Shown: positions 1-6,198, counted from the first letter of the stretch. The stretch: DNA of 6,779 nt from Victivallales bacterium (GCA_017458805.1 JAFTAC010000271.1:1-6779); one strand, 5' to 3'. Notes: generated by a model not told the origin, from the letters alone. Translations and numbers: made by a program.

Positions 1-279
1 ATCAATAAAGAGATACTTGTTGTCAGTATCGTTGACCATGGAGTCTATAATGGCTTCCAATTGCTCTGGTTTTCTAATGGAAATGTAGTTTTTGCGGTCA
101 AGATTCAAATAGATGATGTCATTATCAGGCACACCTGCCTCGCGCAACTCCTGCATGATGGATTCCAGTAGGCAGGACTTGCCGCACCGCCGGATCCCCG
201 TAATGACCTTTATTAAGTCACTTTTATAAAAAGGACGGACTTTCTTCAAGTATGCTTCTCGTTTATATAATCTTCTCAT
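1..279 (-). CDS. AAA-family ATPase (AAA_14/DUF4143 type), N-terminal part, cut by the window edge
   Basis: This gene is incomplete: 93 codons are present and the reading frame continues past the left edge. The translation begins MRRLYKREAYLKK. It carries a Walker A motif GIRRCGKS at residues 28-35 and a Walker B-like strand YLFID at residues 89-93, where the window ends. The short spacing between them, with YLNLDRK at about 57-63, is typical of the AAA_14 ATPases that carry a C-terminal DUF4143 domain and are usually near 400 aa. These proteins are common and often multicopy in gut anaerobes; their cellular role is mostly unknown. The ATG at 279 was chosen because the family normally starts a few residues before the YLxKxRPF segment and an in-frame stop lies upstream. 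No Shine-Dalgarno sequence is visible; a TTG 9 nt upstream is the only alternative start. G+C is about 42% by hand count, lower than the neighbouring genes, which fits but does not prove separate acquisition. Confidence 0.85.
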   Translation of the reverse strand, partial: MRRLYKREAYLKKVRPFYKSDLIKVITGIRRCGKSCLLESIMQELREAGVPDNDIIYLNLDRKNYISIRKPEQLEAIIDSMVNDTDNKYLFID

Positions 280-325
280 GGCTGTCAAGGATGCAATCGC
301 ATTTAAAAATGTTTCTCAAGGGAAA

Positions 326-354
326 AATATAAGCCTATTATGGAAAAATGCCAG
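326..354 (-). promoter_or_regulatory. Possible promoter of the AAA ATPase gene
   Basis: On the minus strand, CTGGCA (354-349, 4 of 6 matches to the -35 consensus) is followed after 17 bp by TATATT (331-326, 5 of 6 matches to the -10 consensus). The predicted start site near 318 would give a leader of about 40 nt. The -35 box lies inside one arm of the 29-bp inverted repeat, so any protein or structure acting on that repeat could affect this promoter. The match is modest and the region is AT-rich, so a chance match is possible. Confidence 0.27.
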
Positions 355-410
355 TTAAGGGGGTAGTTTTTGTAATTTTGTCAAAAACTACCCCCTTAAC
401 TGGCATTTTT
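344..410. repeat. Perfect 29-bp inverted repeat with 9-nt loop (long hairpin; possible bidirectional terminator)
   Basis: The left arm (344-372) and right arm (382-410) are exact reverse complements over 29 bp, separated by TAATTTTGT (373-381). Each arm has A/T ends around a G/C core: reading the right arm, AAAAACTACCCCC then TTAACTGGCATTTTT. The hairpin lies 34 bp past the stop codon of the glycoside hydrolase gene and 64 bp before the start of the ATPase gene. Read on either strand the stem ends in TTTTT, so it could act as a rho-independent terminator, most usefully for the minus-strand operon. The perfect pairing and length exceed what a terminator needs, which leaves open a mobile-element remnant or a protein-binding site. 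No flanking target-site duplication is visible. Confidence 0.9.
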
Positions 411-444
411 GGATTTGGAATTGACCAGGCCGTGGACGACCTGA

Positions 445-2949
445 CTACTCCTCGATGCGGAAGAGTGAGGAGCCGCATTCGGGATGGTCGTAGGTGATGA
501 CGCTGCTCGGAGGTATGATTCTGCGTTCTGGAAGGAGCTGCTCGATCTTCTTGGGCACCTTTGGAAGCCAGATGTTCGCGGGGCCAGCCACCTTGCGGTG
601 GATGCCGACAAGACCGCGCGATGCGAAAAGTACGGCGTCTATGTCATCCGTATAGCAGTGGATGCCCCTTGCTGTCAGCAATTTATGGAAGTCATAGCGT
701 GTAAGGGACTTGTTGCCTGCGAACACAACATTCGGCGTACCTTTCAGCATCTGCTCCAGGTCGGGGGCGCAGATGAAGACCAGCGTAGCCCCCTGCTCAA
801 CAAGGCGTTTCACGGCGGCTAGCTTCTTCTCGGTGAGATGAACGAGATTGTAGAATACATAGATTTTGTACTTGGGGGTGTTCGGGTTGTCGAGGTCCTC
901 CATCAGAATGGTGTCGAAGGGGGCACCTGCGTAATACATCTCGTGGGCAGTCTTGCTGCAGATGTCAAAGGTGAACTTGTTCGGGTTCACAGCGGCGGTG
1001 TGATATGGGATGCTGTCAAAGTCACAGACGCCCGCCATCTCGGAGATTCGCGTGGCGTCAGGCTGCTCGTTCCAGATCTTCACGAACTTCGGGAAAAGCT
1101 CATAGTATTCAGGGTAGTCATACCAGAAGTTCTCGAAGTCGTAGTACCACATTGCCGCGCCCTTTGTCAGCGCATTGCAGAACTCGCGCGCAATCTGGCC
1201 GAGAGAATCCTCCTTTGTCTTGCAGGAGCTGGGAATGGTGGCCTGGTGCGTCCTGTTGTCCGCCTCCAGGAGCCCCACCTTGCCATTGAGCGCGTAGGAC
1301 TCGAACACAGCCCTTGGCAGACCGCTGGCGCCGCTGCTGCGAAAACTGTAGCTGAATGGCGACGACTGGTAGTCGGAGACGTCCATCCGCAGCATCTCGG
1401 GCGTCCGCGTCTGGTAGGCGACGGCGGGATAGGACATACCGAAGAAATAGCCCGTGTAGTTGCCGATGATGACACGGCGTCCGCTCGCCTTACGGGCCGT
1501 GGTGTTGAAGAAGGCCTGGCAGGTGTTGACGGCCTTGGCGACGCAGTCGTAGAAGTCCTGGCAGCGGCAGTCCTCGCCAGCGCGGACAAGCACCCCGTCC
1601 GTCTGCTTCAGGCGAATCTCGGGGCTTGGAATGCGTGCGGTCGCAAGCGTGACGTCGCCGTCCTTCCACGCCTCCTGCAAGGCCTTGTCATCAGCGTACT
1701 TCTCGTTGAGGTATTCCGCGAAGGCGGCCTGCATCGGCTTGCCCGTGTCGGGCAACTGGGTTGCCATACCATAGTAGTGCCACTCGGCATACAGACCGTA
1801 GTTGATGTGGTAGGCGATGATTCGCTTGCTGCATTCATTGCGCTCATAGTTCTCGATGACGCGTGTAAGTGCATCACCAGCCTTTTCCATCCAGAGCTTA
1901 GAGGCCATGGAGGGGCGCCTGACGGGGTTCACAATAGGGTCGCCCCTGTCCGTGAGCGTGTCGCTGGCGCCATAGCCGATGAGCTCGTCGGGATACTTGT
2001 CCAGGAACCACTTCGGCGGGTCAATGCGGATGCACATGATGACGTATGCGTCGGGGAAGGCGGCAAGAAGGTTCAGCAGCCTCTTTTCACATTCGACCGT
2101 ATCGACGGTTCCGTCCTCCTTCCAGACTAACCACATCGCCGTGTTCGCCATCACGACCTGGTAGCCGACGCCCGCATAGCGCTTCACCCTCTCGTAATTC
2201 AGCGTGTTGAGCGTATTGATGGCGCAGGTGTTGATGTAGGGCGCGGAGAGCAGCTTCCGCCCATCATCCAGGCTGATGAAAGGCACGTTGTTTCGGCGGA
2301 CGAACTCCGCCTTCATGGGCTTCGTCTCCATCGCCAGCTTTGCGCGGACAGCCGCCACATCGCCGTTTATCAGGGTCTCAACCCTGATGCGCTCAGCCTC
2401 CATCTCCTGGAACTCCTCTTTGTTAAGGAAGTCGCCGATCTTGATGAGGTTGCGCCAGACGTGCTGGTCCGTGACGCCGCGCACTTCCACGGCGTTCTCC
2501 CACTTGCTGTCGTCGAAGCCCGGCTTCTCCCAGCCTTCGCTGATCATGGTCGAGCGCCGGACCTTCCAGTTCTTGTCGGTCTTCACGAAGAGCTTCTTTC
2601 CGCCGACCATAAGCTCGCCATAGACGAGAAGCCCCGCGCCGCCGACGTCGTTGTGGATGCGCGCCGCCAGAATGTTCATGCCCGCCTTCAGTTTCTTGAT
2701 GTCAATCTTCCTTGTCCCAAAGCCGCAGCTGAACTGCATCTCGCCGTTGAGAAAAATGGCAGCGCTGTCATCGCCGACAACATGGACGAAGCCGCTGTCC
2801 GGCACGGCCTCCAACGTCAGGATATGCCGCATATACAGCGTCTCGTCATTATCCGCGTTCCCCTTTCGCCAAATCCACCTTGCCTGGCTGTCAAGCGAAT
2901 ATGCAGACAAAGCCGCCAGCAACACCAATACCGTGAAAAAACGTTTCAT
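445..2949 (-). CDS. Exported GH42-like (beta-galactosidase-type) glycoside hydrolase with N-terminal beta-sandwich domain
   Basis: An 834-aa protein predicted to hydrolyse glycosidic bonds outside the cytoplasm. Residues 1-23 (MKRFFTVLVLLAALSAYS, then LDSQA) form a signal peptide with likely cleavage before RW. Residues 24 to about 165 look like a galactose-binding-type jelly roll (FLNGE, NILAARIHND). From about 220 a TIM barrel of the GH42/clan-A kind follows. It includes VIMCIRIDPPKWFLDKYPDE, a likely acid/base glutamate E389 in YAEWHYYG, and a likely nucleophile E562 in LLEADNRTH (E550 in VFESY is an alternative). Near residues 695-735, KIYVFYNLVHLTEKK and VEQGATLVFICAPD resemble the GH42 trimerisation (Rossmann/GATase-like) domain. 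The start at 2949 was chosen for its signal peptide and the AAGGAG 5 nt upstream; a frame open to 3006 only adds low-complexity residues encoded by a tandem repeat. It is probably the last gene of the minus-strand operon. Family placement is by motif resemblance, so substrate and exact GH family are uncertain. Confidence 0.82.
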   Translation of the reverse strand: MKRFFTVLVLLAALSAYSLDSQARWIWRKGNADNDETLYMRHILTLEAVPDSGFVHVVGDDSAAIFLNGEMQFSCGFGTRKIDIKKLKAGMNILAARIHNDVGGAGLLVYGELMVGGKKLFVKTDKNWKVRRSTMISEGWEKPGFDDSKWENAVEVRGVTDQHVWRNLIKIGDFLNKEEFQEMEAERIRVETLINGDVAAVRAKLAMETKPMKAEFVRRNNVPFISLDDGRKLLSAPYINTCAINTLNTLNYERVKRYAGVGYQVVMANTAMWLVWKEDGTVDTVECEKRLLNLLAAFPDAYVIMCIRIDPPKWFLDKYPDELIGYGASDTLTDRGDPIVNPVRRPSMASKLWMEKAGDALTRVIENYERNECSKRIIAYHINYGLYAEWHYYGMATQLPDTGKPMQAAFAEYLNEKYADDKALQEAWKDGDVTLATARIPSPEIRLKQTDGVLVRAGEDCRCQDFYDCVAKAVNTCQAFFNTTARKASGRRVIIGNYTGYFFGMSYPAVAYQTRTPEMLRMDVSDYQSSPFSYSFRSSGASGLPRAVFESYALNGKVGLLEADNRTHQATIPSSCKTKEDSLGQIAREFCNALTKGAAMWYYDFENFWYDYPEYYELFPKFVKIWNEQPDATRISEMAGVCDFDSIPYHTAAVNPNKFTFDICSKTAHEMYYAGAPFDTILMEDLDNPNTPKYKIYVFYNLVHLTEKKLAAVKRLVEQGATLVFICAPDLEQMLKGTPNVVFAGNKSLTRYDFHKLLTARGIHCYTDDIDAVLFASRGLVGIHRKVAGPANIWLPKVPKKIEQLLPERRIIPPSSVITYDHPECGSSLFRIEE

Positions 2950-2954
2950 ATATT

Positions 2955-2960
2955 CTCCTT
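2955..2960 (-). promoter_or_regulatory. Ribosome binding site of the glycoside hydrolase gene
   Basis: The minus strand reads AAGGAG, then five bases, then ATG at 2949. This near-consensus site fixes the start at 2949 rather than at the ATG at 3006. It is one of only two clearly strong sites in the window, the other being that of the ferredoxin gene. Confidence 0.75.
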
Positions 2961-2980
2961 TTGTATGAATCTCCACCCAA

Positions 2981-3004
2981 GGGGACGGAGGGGACGGAGG
3001 GGAC
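2981..3004. repeat. 9-bp direct tandem repeat (GGGGACGGA, 2.7 copies)
   Basis: Positions 2981-2989 and 2990-2998 are identical GGGGACGGA units, followed by a partial GGGGAC at 2999-3004. The repeat lies in the 114-bp gap between the isomerase and glycoside hydrolase genes, about 20 bp upstream of the latter's ribosome binding site. The rest of that gap shows no convincing promoter. Three 9-bp units keep frame, which is why a spurious Pro/Ser-rich extension of the hydrolase frame remains open here. Confidence 0.85.
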
Positions 3005-3063
3005 AAATAGAAGTTCTTGAAGCGTTTTTCTCTGTCCTCCCGTTTCTTGTATTGAGGGTATCT

Positions 3064-3876
3064 CTATCGAATCAGCGCGCAGAACTTCAAGGCATTGACG
3101 CACCAGGCAAGTGAACTGACCTCCATGGAGAAGTAGCCGTCGTAGCCCATCTTCTGGAAGCTCCTGACCGTCCATTCCGCATCCGTGATGCCCTGGCCAA
3201 TGGGGCAATCGACGAAGCGCTGGCCCAGCGTGGAGCGCAGCCCCTTCGAGCCGTTTTCAGGGGCAACGACGAAGTCCTTGATGTGGACGTGGCGCGTGCG
3301 CGGTGCGAAATCCGCAAAGGCGTCGCGCGTCTGCTCGCCTGCATAAAGGAAGTTGCCATTGTCGAAGGTGAAGCACGGCAGAGGCCCTGCATGCTTCATC
3401 ACCTCGATGCAGTGAGCAGAGTGCGCCGTAAATGACGGCGTCATGCCGAAGTCCTCAATAAGCACAGTAATGCCGAAATCCTTTGCGATTTCCGCAGCCT
3501 TGCCAAGCTGTTCGCCGTAGATTTTGCGCCCATCCTCGTTGCTCATCCCCTCGGCGGGCTTGGAGCCAGGAATCATCACCAACGGGCAGTCCAGCACGTT
3601 TCGCGAGAACTCGAAGCCGCGCTTTGCCTTGTCAAGCACGATGCGACGGTCCTCATCGCTGTTGCCAACCAGGTTCAGTCCCAAGTCATAGCAGCTATAG
3701 GTCATTCCCTCGTCCTTTGCCGCCGCATAAATCACCTCCCACTCCTTTGGGAAAGTAACATTCCGCGACTCCATCGGCTCCAAAGCCGTCGCTCCAGCGA
3801 TGGCCAAGTCATGGACAAGCTGCTTCATGTCGTTCTTGCCGTTCTGAAACGGGAAAAGCATCACAGATAGTTTCAT
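3064..3876 (-). CDS. Sugar phosphate isomerase/epimerase-like protein (xylose isomerase-type TIM barrel)
   Basis: A 270-aa cytoplasmic protein without signal peptide, of the AP endonuclease 2/xylose isomerase-like TIM-barrel family. These enzymes bind divalent metal and interconvert sugars, keto-sugars or polyol derivatives. The expected metal ligands are visible in order at the ends of barrel strands: E141 in VLIEDFG, D172 in CFTFDNGN, H198 in HVHIKDF, and E252 in GYFSMEVS. The length is normal for the family, and nothing in the sequence fixes the substrate. It sits 114 bp upstream of the glycoside hydrolase on the same strand, a pairing that suggests a role in using a released sugar; this is inference. 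The ATG at 3876 gives the expected MKLSVML first strand, but no Shine-Dalgarno sequence is present because tandem repeats reach to within 6 bp of the start codon. Confidence 0.85.
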   Translation of the reverse strand: MKLSVMLFPFQNGKNDMKQLVHDLAIAGATALEPMESRNVTFPKEWEVIYAAAKDEGMTYSCYDLGLNLVGNSDEDRRIVLDKAKRGFEFSRNVLDCPLVMIPGSKPAEGMSNEDGRKIYGEQLGKAAEIAKDFGITVLIEDFGMTPSFTAHSAHCIEVMKHAGPLPCFTFDNGNFLYAGEQTRDAFADFAPRTRHVHIKDFVVAPENGSKGLRSTLGQRFVDCPIGQGITDAEWTVRSFQKMGYDGYFSMEVSSLAWCVNALKFCALIR

Positions 3877-3882
3877 AAGTGC

Positions 3883-4099
<217 letters not shown>

Positions 4100-4100
<1 letters not shown>

Positions 4101-4657
4101 TAAATTAGCAGGGACCCGTCCTCCAGGCGCAGGACGCTCAAGAACTTCCCATTGAAAAAGCCAAAGCTCTGCGGCATCCCGTTCTTGGGCAATGAGATGG
4201 AGCCTGGGTTGAACAACGTGATGCCGTTCTCCAGCTCGCGGATGACTGGCACATGTGTATGGCCATGGGTAAGCACCGTGCCAGGCGGAACATTCGGCAG
4301 ATTGTGTTCGTTCCAGATGTGGCCATGGGTCAGGAAGAAGCGGCGTGTGGGCGTCACCAGTTCCGAAAAGTCTGCCATAATGGGAAAGTCCAGCATCATC
4401 TGGTCCACCTCCGCATCGCAGTTGCCACGCACCGCGATGATGGATTCCTTATGCGCATTCAAAATCTCCGCAACACGTTTCGGGTCATACAAGTCTGGCA
4501 CTCCGTTGCGGGGACCATGGTAGAGGGCATCGCCCAGAAACACCAGACGCTCCGCAGAAAGAGCCTCCGCGTGCTTCAGCAGGCGTTCAAGAGTCGATGG
4601 CATCCCATGCACATCCGAGAAAAAAACAATGTTCATATTCGCTTGTTCGTCATCCAT
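4100..4657 (-). CDS. yfcE: YfcE-family metallophosphoesterase (phosphodiesterase)
   Basis: A 185-aa cytoplasmic metal-dependent phosphodiesterase closely resembling E. coli YfcE (184 aa), which cleaves model phosphodiesters; its natural substrate is unknown. The calcineurin-like motifs are complete: DVH (D15, H17), LGD (D43), the YfcE hallmark HGPRN (47-51), RGNCDAEVDQM (77-87), THGH (110-113) and GHTH (132-135), then NPGSISLPK (150-158). The ATG at 4657 has GGAGG 12 nt upstream, rather far. The ATG at 4636 (MNIVFFSDVHG) matches the E. coli N-terminus better but lacks an upstream Shine-Dalgarno, so seven residues of the start are uncertain. It is the first gene of the minus-strand run, divergent from the ferredoxin gene; the heptamer array separates it from the isomerase gene, so co-transcription is possible but not shown. 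Confidence 0.93.
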
Positions 4658-4669
4658 GGTTGTTGTTTC

Positions 4670-4674
4670 CCTCC
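4670..4674 (-). promoter_or_regulatory. yfcE: Likely ribosome binding site of the yfcE-like gene
   Basis: The minus strand carries GGAGG ending 12 nt before the ATG at 4657. The spacing is longer than the usual 5-9 nt, but it is the only purine-rich site upstream of either candidate start and favours 4657 over 4636. Confidence 0.45.
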
Positions 4675-4708
4675 AATCTTCTACAATTTAACCTCATTCC
4701 AGCAAAAA

Positions 4709-4745
4709 TCAAATGATTCAAAACTTATTTGCTTTTGTCATTTGA
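4709..4745. promoter_or_regulatory. 8-bp inverted repeat in the divergent yfcE/ferredoxin region (possible operator)
   Basis: TCAAATGA (4709-4716) and TCATTTGA (4738-4745) are exact reverse complements with centres 29 bp apart. The right half overlaps the -35 box of the ferredoxin promoter, and the left half lies in the upstream region of the yfcE-like gene. A regulator binding both halves could affect both directions. The region is AT-rich and the arms are short, so chance is a real alternative. Confidence 0.3.
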
Positions 4746-4771
4746 CTACTTCCTGAAAATAGCTATATTAT
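4742..4771 (+). promoter_or_regulatory. Sigma70-like promoter of the ferredoxin gene
   Basis: TTGACT (4742-4747, 5 of 6 matches to the -35 consensus) is followed by an AT-rich -10 area, with TATATT (4764-4769) at 16 bp spacing or TATTAT (4766-4771) at 18 bp spacing. Both -10 candidates match 5 of 6. The predicted start near 4777-4780 gives a leader of about 85 nt before the ferredoxin ATG. This is the best promoter match in the window. Confidence 0.65.
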
Positions 4772-4776
4772 TAACC

Positions 4777-4854
4777 GAGGTCAAACCTCACACGCCTGGT
4801 TACAAGCCAGTGAAACTATGAACTAAGGAGCGGAAGCCCCTGAAACTGAAAGGA
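4777..4854 (+). promoter_or_regulatory. Structured 5' leader and ribosome binding site of the ferredoxin gene
   Basis: Three small stem-loops can be drawn: GAGGT/ACCTC with loop CAA (4777-4789), CTGG/CCAG with a 7-nt loop (4796-4810), and a GNRA-type hairpin with loop GGAA inside GG.GC/GC.CC (4827-4840). The Shine-Dalgarno AAGGA (4850-4854) follows, 7 nt before the ATG. It matches no riboswitch class I recognise; a first hairpin at the very 5' end may simply stabilise an abundant mRNA. Confidence 0.4.
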
Positions 4855-4861
4855 AAACAAA

Positions 4862-5035
4862 ATGGCAGCAAAAGTTGACAAAGAGAAGTGCGTTGGTTGC
4901 GGCGCCTGCAAGGATGCCTGCCCCGCCGAGGCGATTGAAATCAAGGACGACAAGGCTACCGTCGATGCCGACAAGTGCCTCAGCTGCGGCGCCTGCGAAG
5001 GCGAATGCCCCATGGAAGCCATCAAGGTTGAGTAA
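4862..5035 (+). CDS. 2[4Fe-4S] ferredoxin (clostridial type)
   Basis: A 57-aa soluble electron carrier. Two complete CxxCxxCxxxCP motifs are present: C10, C13, C16, C20-P21 and C39, C42, C45, C49-P50. In each motif the first three cysteines and the last cysteine of the other motif should ligate one cluster, as in clostridial ferredoxins of 55-60 aa. The two halves show the usual internal duplication (CGACKDACPAEAI against CGACEGECPMEAI). The protein is acidic, as expected for a low-potential donor to oxidoreductases in an anaerobe. The start at 4862 follows a good Shine-Dalgarno and gives the standard length. It has its own promoter and a strong terminator, so it is probably mainly a single-gene transcript. 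No partner oxidoreductase lies in the window; IspE downstream belongs to a pathway whose final two enzymes, IspG and IspH, need reductant, a suggestive but weak link. Confidence 0.96.
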   Translation: MAAKVDKEKCVGCGACKDACPAEAIEIKDDKATVDADKCLSCGACEGECPMEAIKVE

Positions 5036-5062
5036 TCCGCCTCTCGGCTTTTTCAACGCATC

Positions 5063-5104
5063 AAACGCCGAACCCTGCACCCGCAGCCGTTCGGCGTTTT
5101 TTTT
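5063..5104 (+). terminator. Rho-independent terminator after the ferredoxin gene
   Basis: AAACGCCGAAC (5063-5073) pairs perfectly with GTTCGGCGTTT (5089-5099). CTGC/GCAG can add four more pairs inside the loop around ACCC. The stem is followed by an unbroken T-run to 5104. It lies 27 bp after the ferredoxin stop codon. The last T is only 9 nt before the ispE ATG, so ispE must depend on read-through or on a promoter overlapping this hairpin. Confidence 0.92.
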
Positions 5105-5113
5105 CCCTATACT

Positions 5114-5986
5114 ATGGAAACCTGTGCAAAAGTCAATCTCTTCCTAAAAATCACGGGCAAACGCCCTGATGGCTACCATGAGCTTGAGAACATCTTCTGG
5201 CCTCTGCCCTGGCTCAAGGACACAGTCACGGTGACCTTGAAGGCCTCGGGGGGCATTTCCATGGAATGCGAGACACCAGGCGTGCCCGTGGATGAAACCA
5301 ACCTCTGCTGGAAGGCGGCAGCCGCCTTTCTGGAAGCGACCACCCTGCCCCTCTCCCCCCATATTGCGCTCACGAAACGCATACCTGTCGCGGCAGGTCT
5401 CGGTGGCGGCAGTTCCGATGCAGCCGCCACCCTTTTGGAGCTGAACAAGCTGGCAGAACATCCATTGAAAGCCGCCGATCTTCACGCCATTGCCACAAAA
5501 CTGGGGGCAGACGTGCCTTTCTTCCTGAATCCCGTGCCGTCCATCGCCACAGGCATCGGTGAAGAACTAACATCTGTGCCTGCACAAGGAACCTGCCACA
5601 TCTTCCTTGCCAACCCGCAGTTTCCCGTCCCCGCCTCCTGGGCCTACAAGCACTGGCACGAGGACTTCATTGACACGGGAGCCACCAGCAAGGAGATGCT
5701 GGCTCTAGTTGCAGCAGGCGACTGGAGCAAAGCCTTCTCTATCATCCGCAACGACTTGGAATACTGCATCTTCAAGAAGTTCCAGATACTGGGCATTCTC
5801 CGCGAAAAGATGGAGGAGCTGGGTATTTCCAACGTGCATGTCTCGGGGAGCGGGCCAACGCTGTTCGGACTCACTTCACCTGAGATTTCCGCCAGAGCCA
5901 AACCTCTGCTTGAAAAGGAGTTCGACGGATTCCTGAAATGCTATTGTGAGGACAATGACATATTGGCATCGCCCTGTTCCCCATGA
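5114..5986 (+). CDS. ispE: 4-diphosphocytidyl-2-C-methyl-D-erythritol kinase (IspE)
   Basis: A 290-aa GHMP-superfamily kinase that phosphorylates the 2-hydroxyl of CDP-methylerythritol with ATP, the fourth step of the MEP isoprenoid pathway, in the cytoplasm. Visible signatures are AKVNLFLKI (5-13, catalytic lysine K6), GYHEL (20-24), the glycine-rich ATP loop PVAAGLGGGSSDAAA (91-105), LGADVPFFL (130-138, catalytic D133), GIGEEL (147-152) and motif III SGSGPTLFGL (244-253). All expected elements are present and the length is normal. The ATG at 5114 is the only sensible start because AKxN normally lies within a few residues of the N-terminus. No Shine-Dalgarno precedes it; the bases before it are CCCTATACT, directly after the T-tract of the ferredoxin terminator. 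The tail ends at a TGA at 5984-5986, after which the hairpin-rich gap begins. Terminator read-through, leaderless translation or a promoter within the hairpin could each explain expression. Confidence 0.96.
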   Translation: METCAKVNLFLKITGKRPDGYHELENIFWPLPWLKDTVTVTLKASGGISMECETPGVPVDETNLCWKAAAAFLEATTLPLSPHIALTKRIPVAAGLGGGSSDAAATLLELNKLAEHPLKAADLHAIATKLGADVPFFLNPVPSIATGIGEELTSVPAQGTCHIFLANPQFPVPASWAYKHWHEDFIDTGATSKEMLALVAAGDWSKAFSIIRNDLEYCIFKKFQILGILREKMEELGISNVHVSGSGPTLFGLTSPEISARAKPLLEKEFDGFLKCYCEDNDILASPCSP

Positions 5987-6010
5987 GAGTTGGTAAATGC
6001 AGTTTTTGTT

Positions 6011-6142
6011 GCGCCCTTACGGGCGCGAAGTCATGGGGGCGGCCTTCCCCCAATGCTGCGCGCCCTACGGGCGCTTGCATTGGGCTACGATTGTTGCGCA
6101 CTATCGTGCGCTGGCCGCTTACGCGGCCTACGCTAAACAACC
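6011..6142. repeat. Cluster of GC-rich short-loop hairpins in the ispE-fxsA gap
   Basis: Within 132 bp there are four perfect 6-bp stems with 3-4 nt loops: GCGCCC-TTAC-GGGCGC (6011-6026), GCGCCC-TAC-GGGCGC (6060-6074), GCGCAC-TATC-GTGCGC (6096-6111) and GGCCGC-TTAC-GCGGCC (6113-6128). The second sits inside a longer stem, CCCAATGC (6049-6056) with GCATTGGG (6077-6084). The third and fourth lie side by side within an outer TTGTT/AACAA stem (6091-6095 and 6136-6140), giving a branched shape. GGGGG/CCCCC (6035-6039 and 6047-6051) is an alternative stem. None is followed by a T-run, so they are not simple terminators. The flanks 5987-6010 and 6143-6198 show nothing I can assign. Confidence 0.85.
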
Positions 6143-6198
6143 ATCTTGGAGAACATAACGATTGGCATAATCCGCTAGCTTTTCTGCGCCGTGCCACT

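Noticed and set aside
838..2130. A 430-codon open frame on the plus strand opposite the glycoside hydrolase gene
   Set aside because: It is antisense to a gene with clear domain motifs, its translation resembles no family I know, and long antisense frames are common opposite G+C-rich genes.
2950..3006. N-terminal extension of the glycoside hydrolase to an ATG at 3006
   Set aside because: It would add 19 residues (Pro/Ser-rich from the 9-bp repeat) before a good signal peptide, while a strong Shine-Dalgarno sits just before the ATG at 2949.
4818..4826. Three-codon upstream frame (ATG AAC TAA) in the ferredoxin leader
   Set aside because: It has no ribosome binding site and is too short to judge; a chance ATG is likely in this A-rich leader.
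4823..5080. Minus-strand frames opposite the ferredoxin gene
   Set aside because: The plus strand encodes an unmistakable ferredoxin with eight correctly spaced cysteines; the Ala-rich antisense translations are shadows.
6089..6142. tRNA-like cloverleaf
   Set aside because: The branched fold has only two inner hairpins with tiny loops, no anticodon-sized 7-nt loop and no T-loop consensus (GTTCRA).
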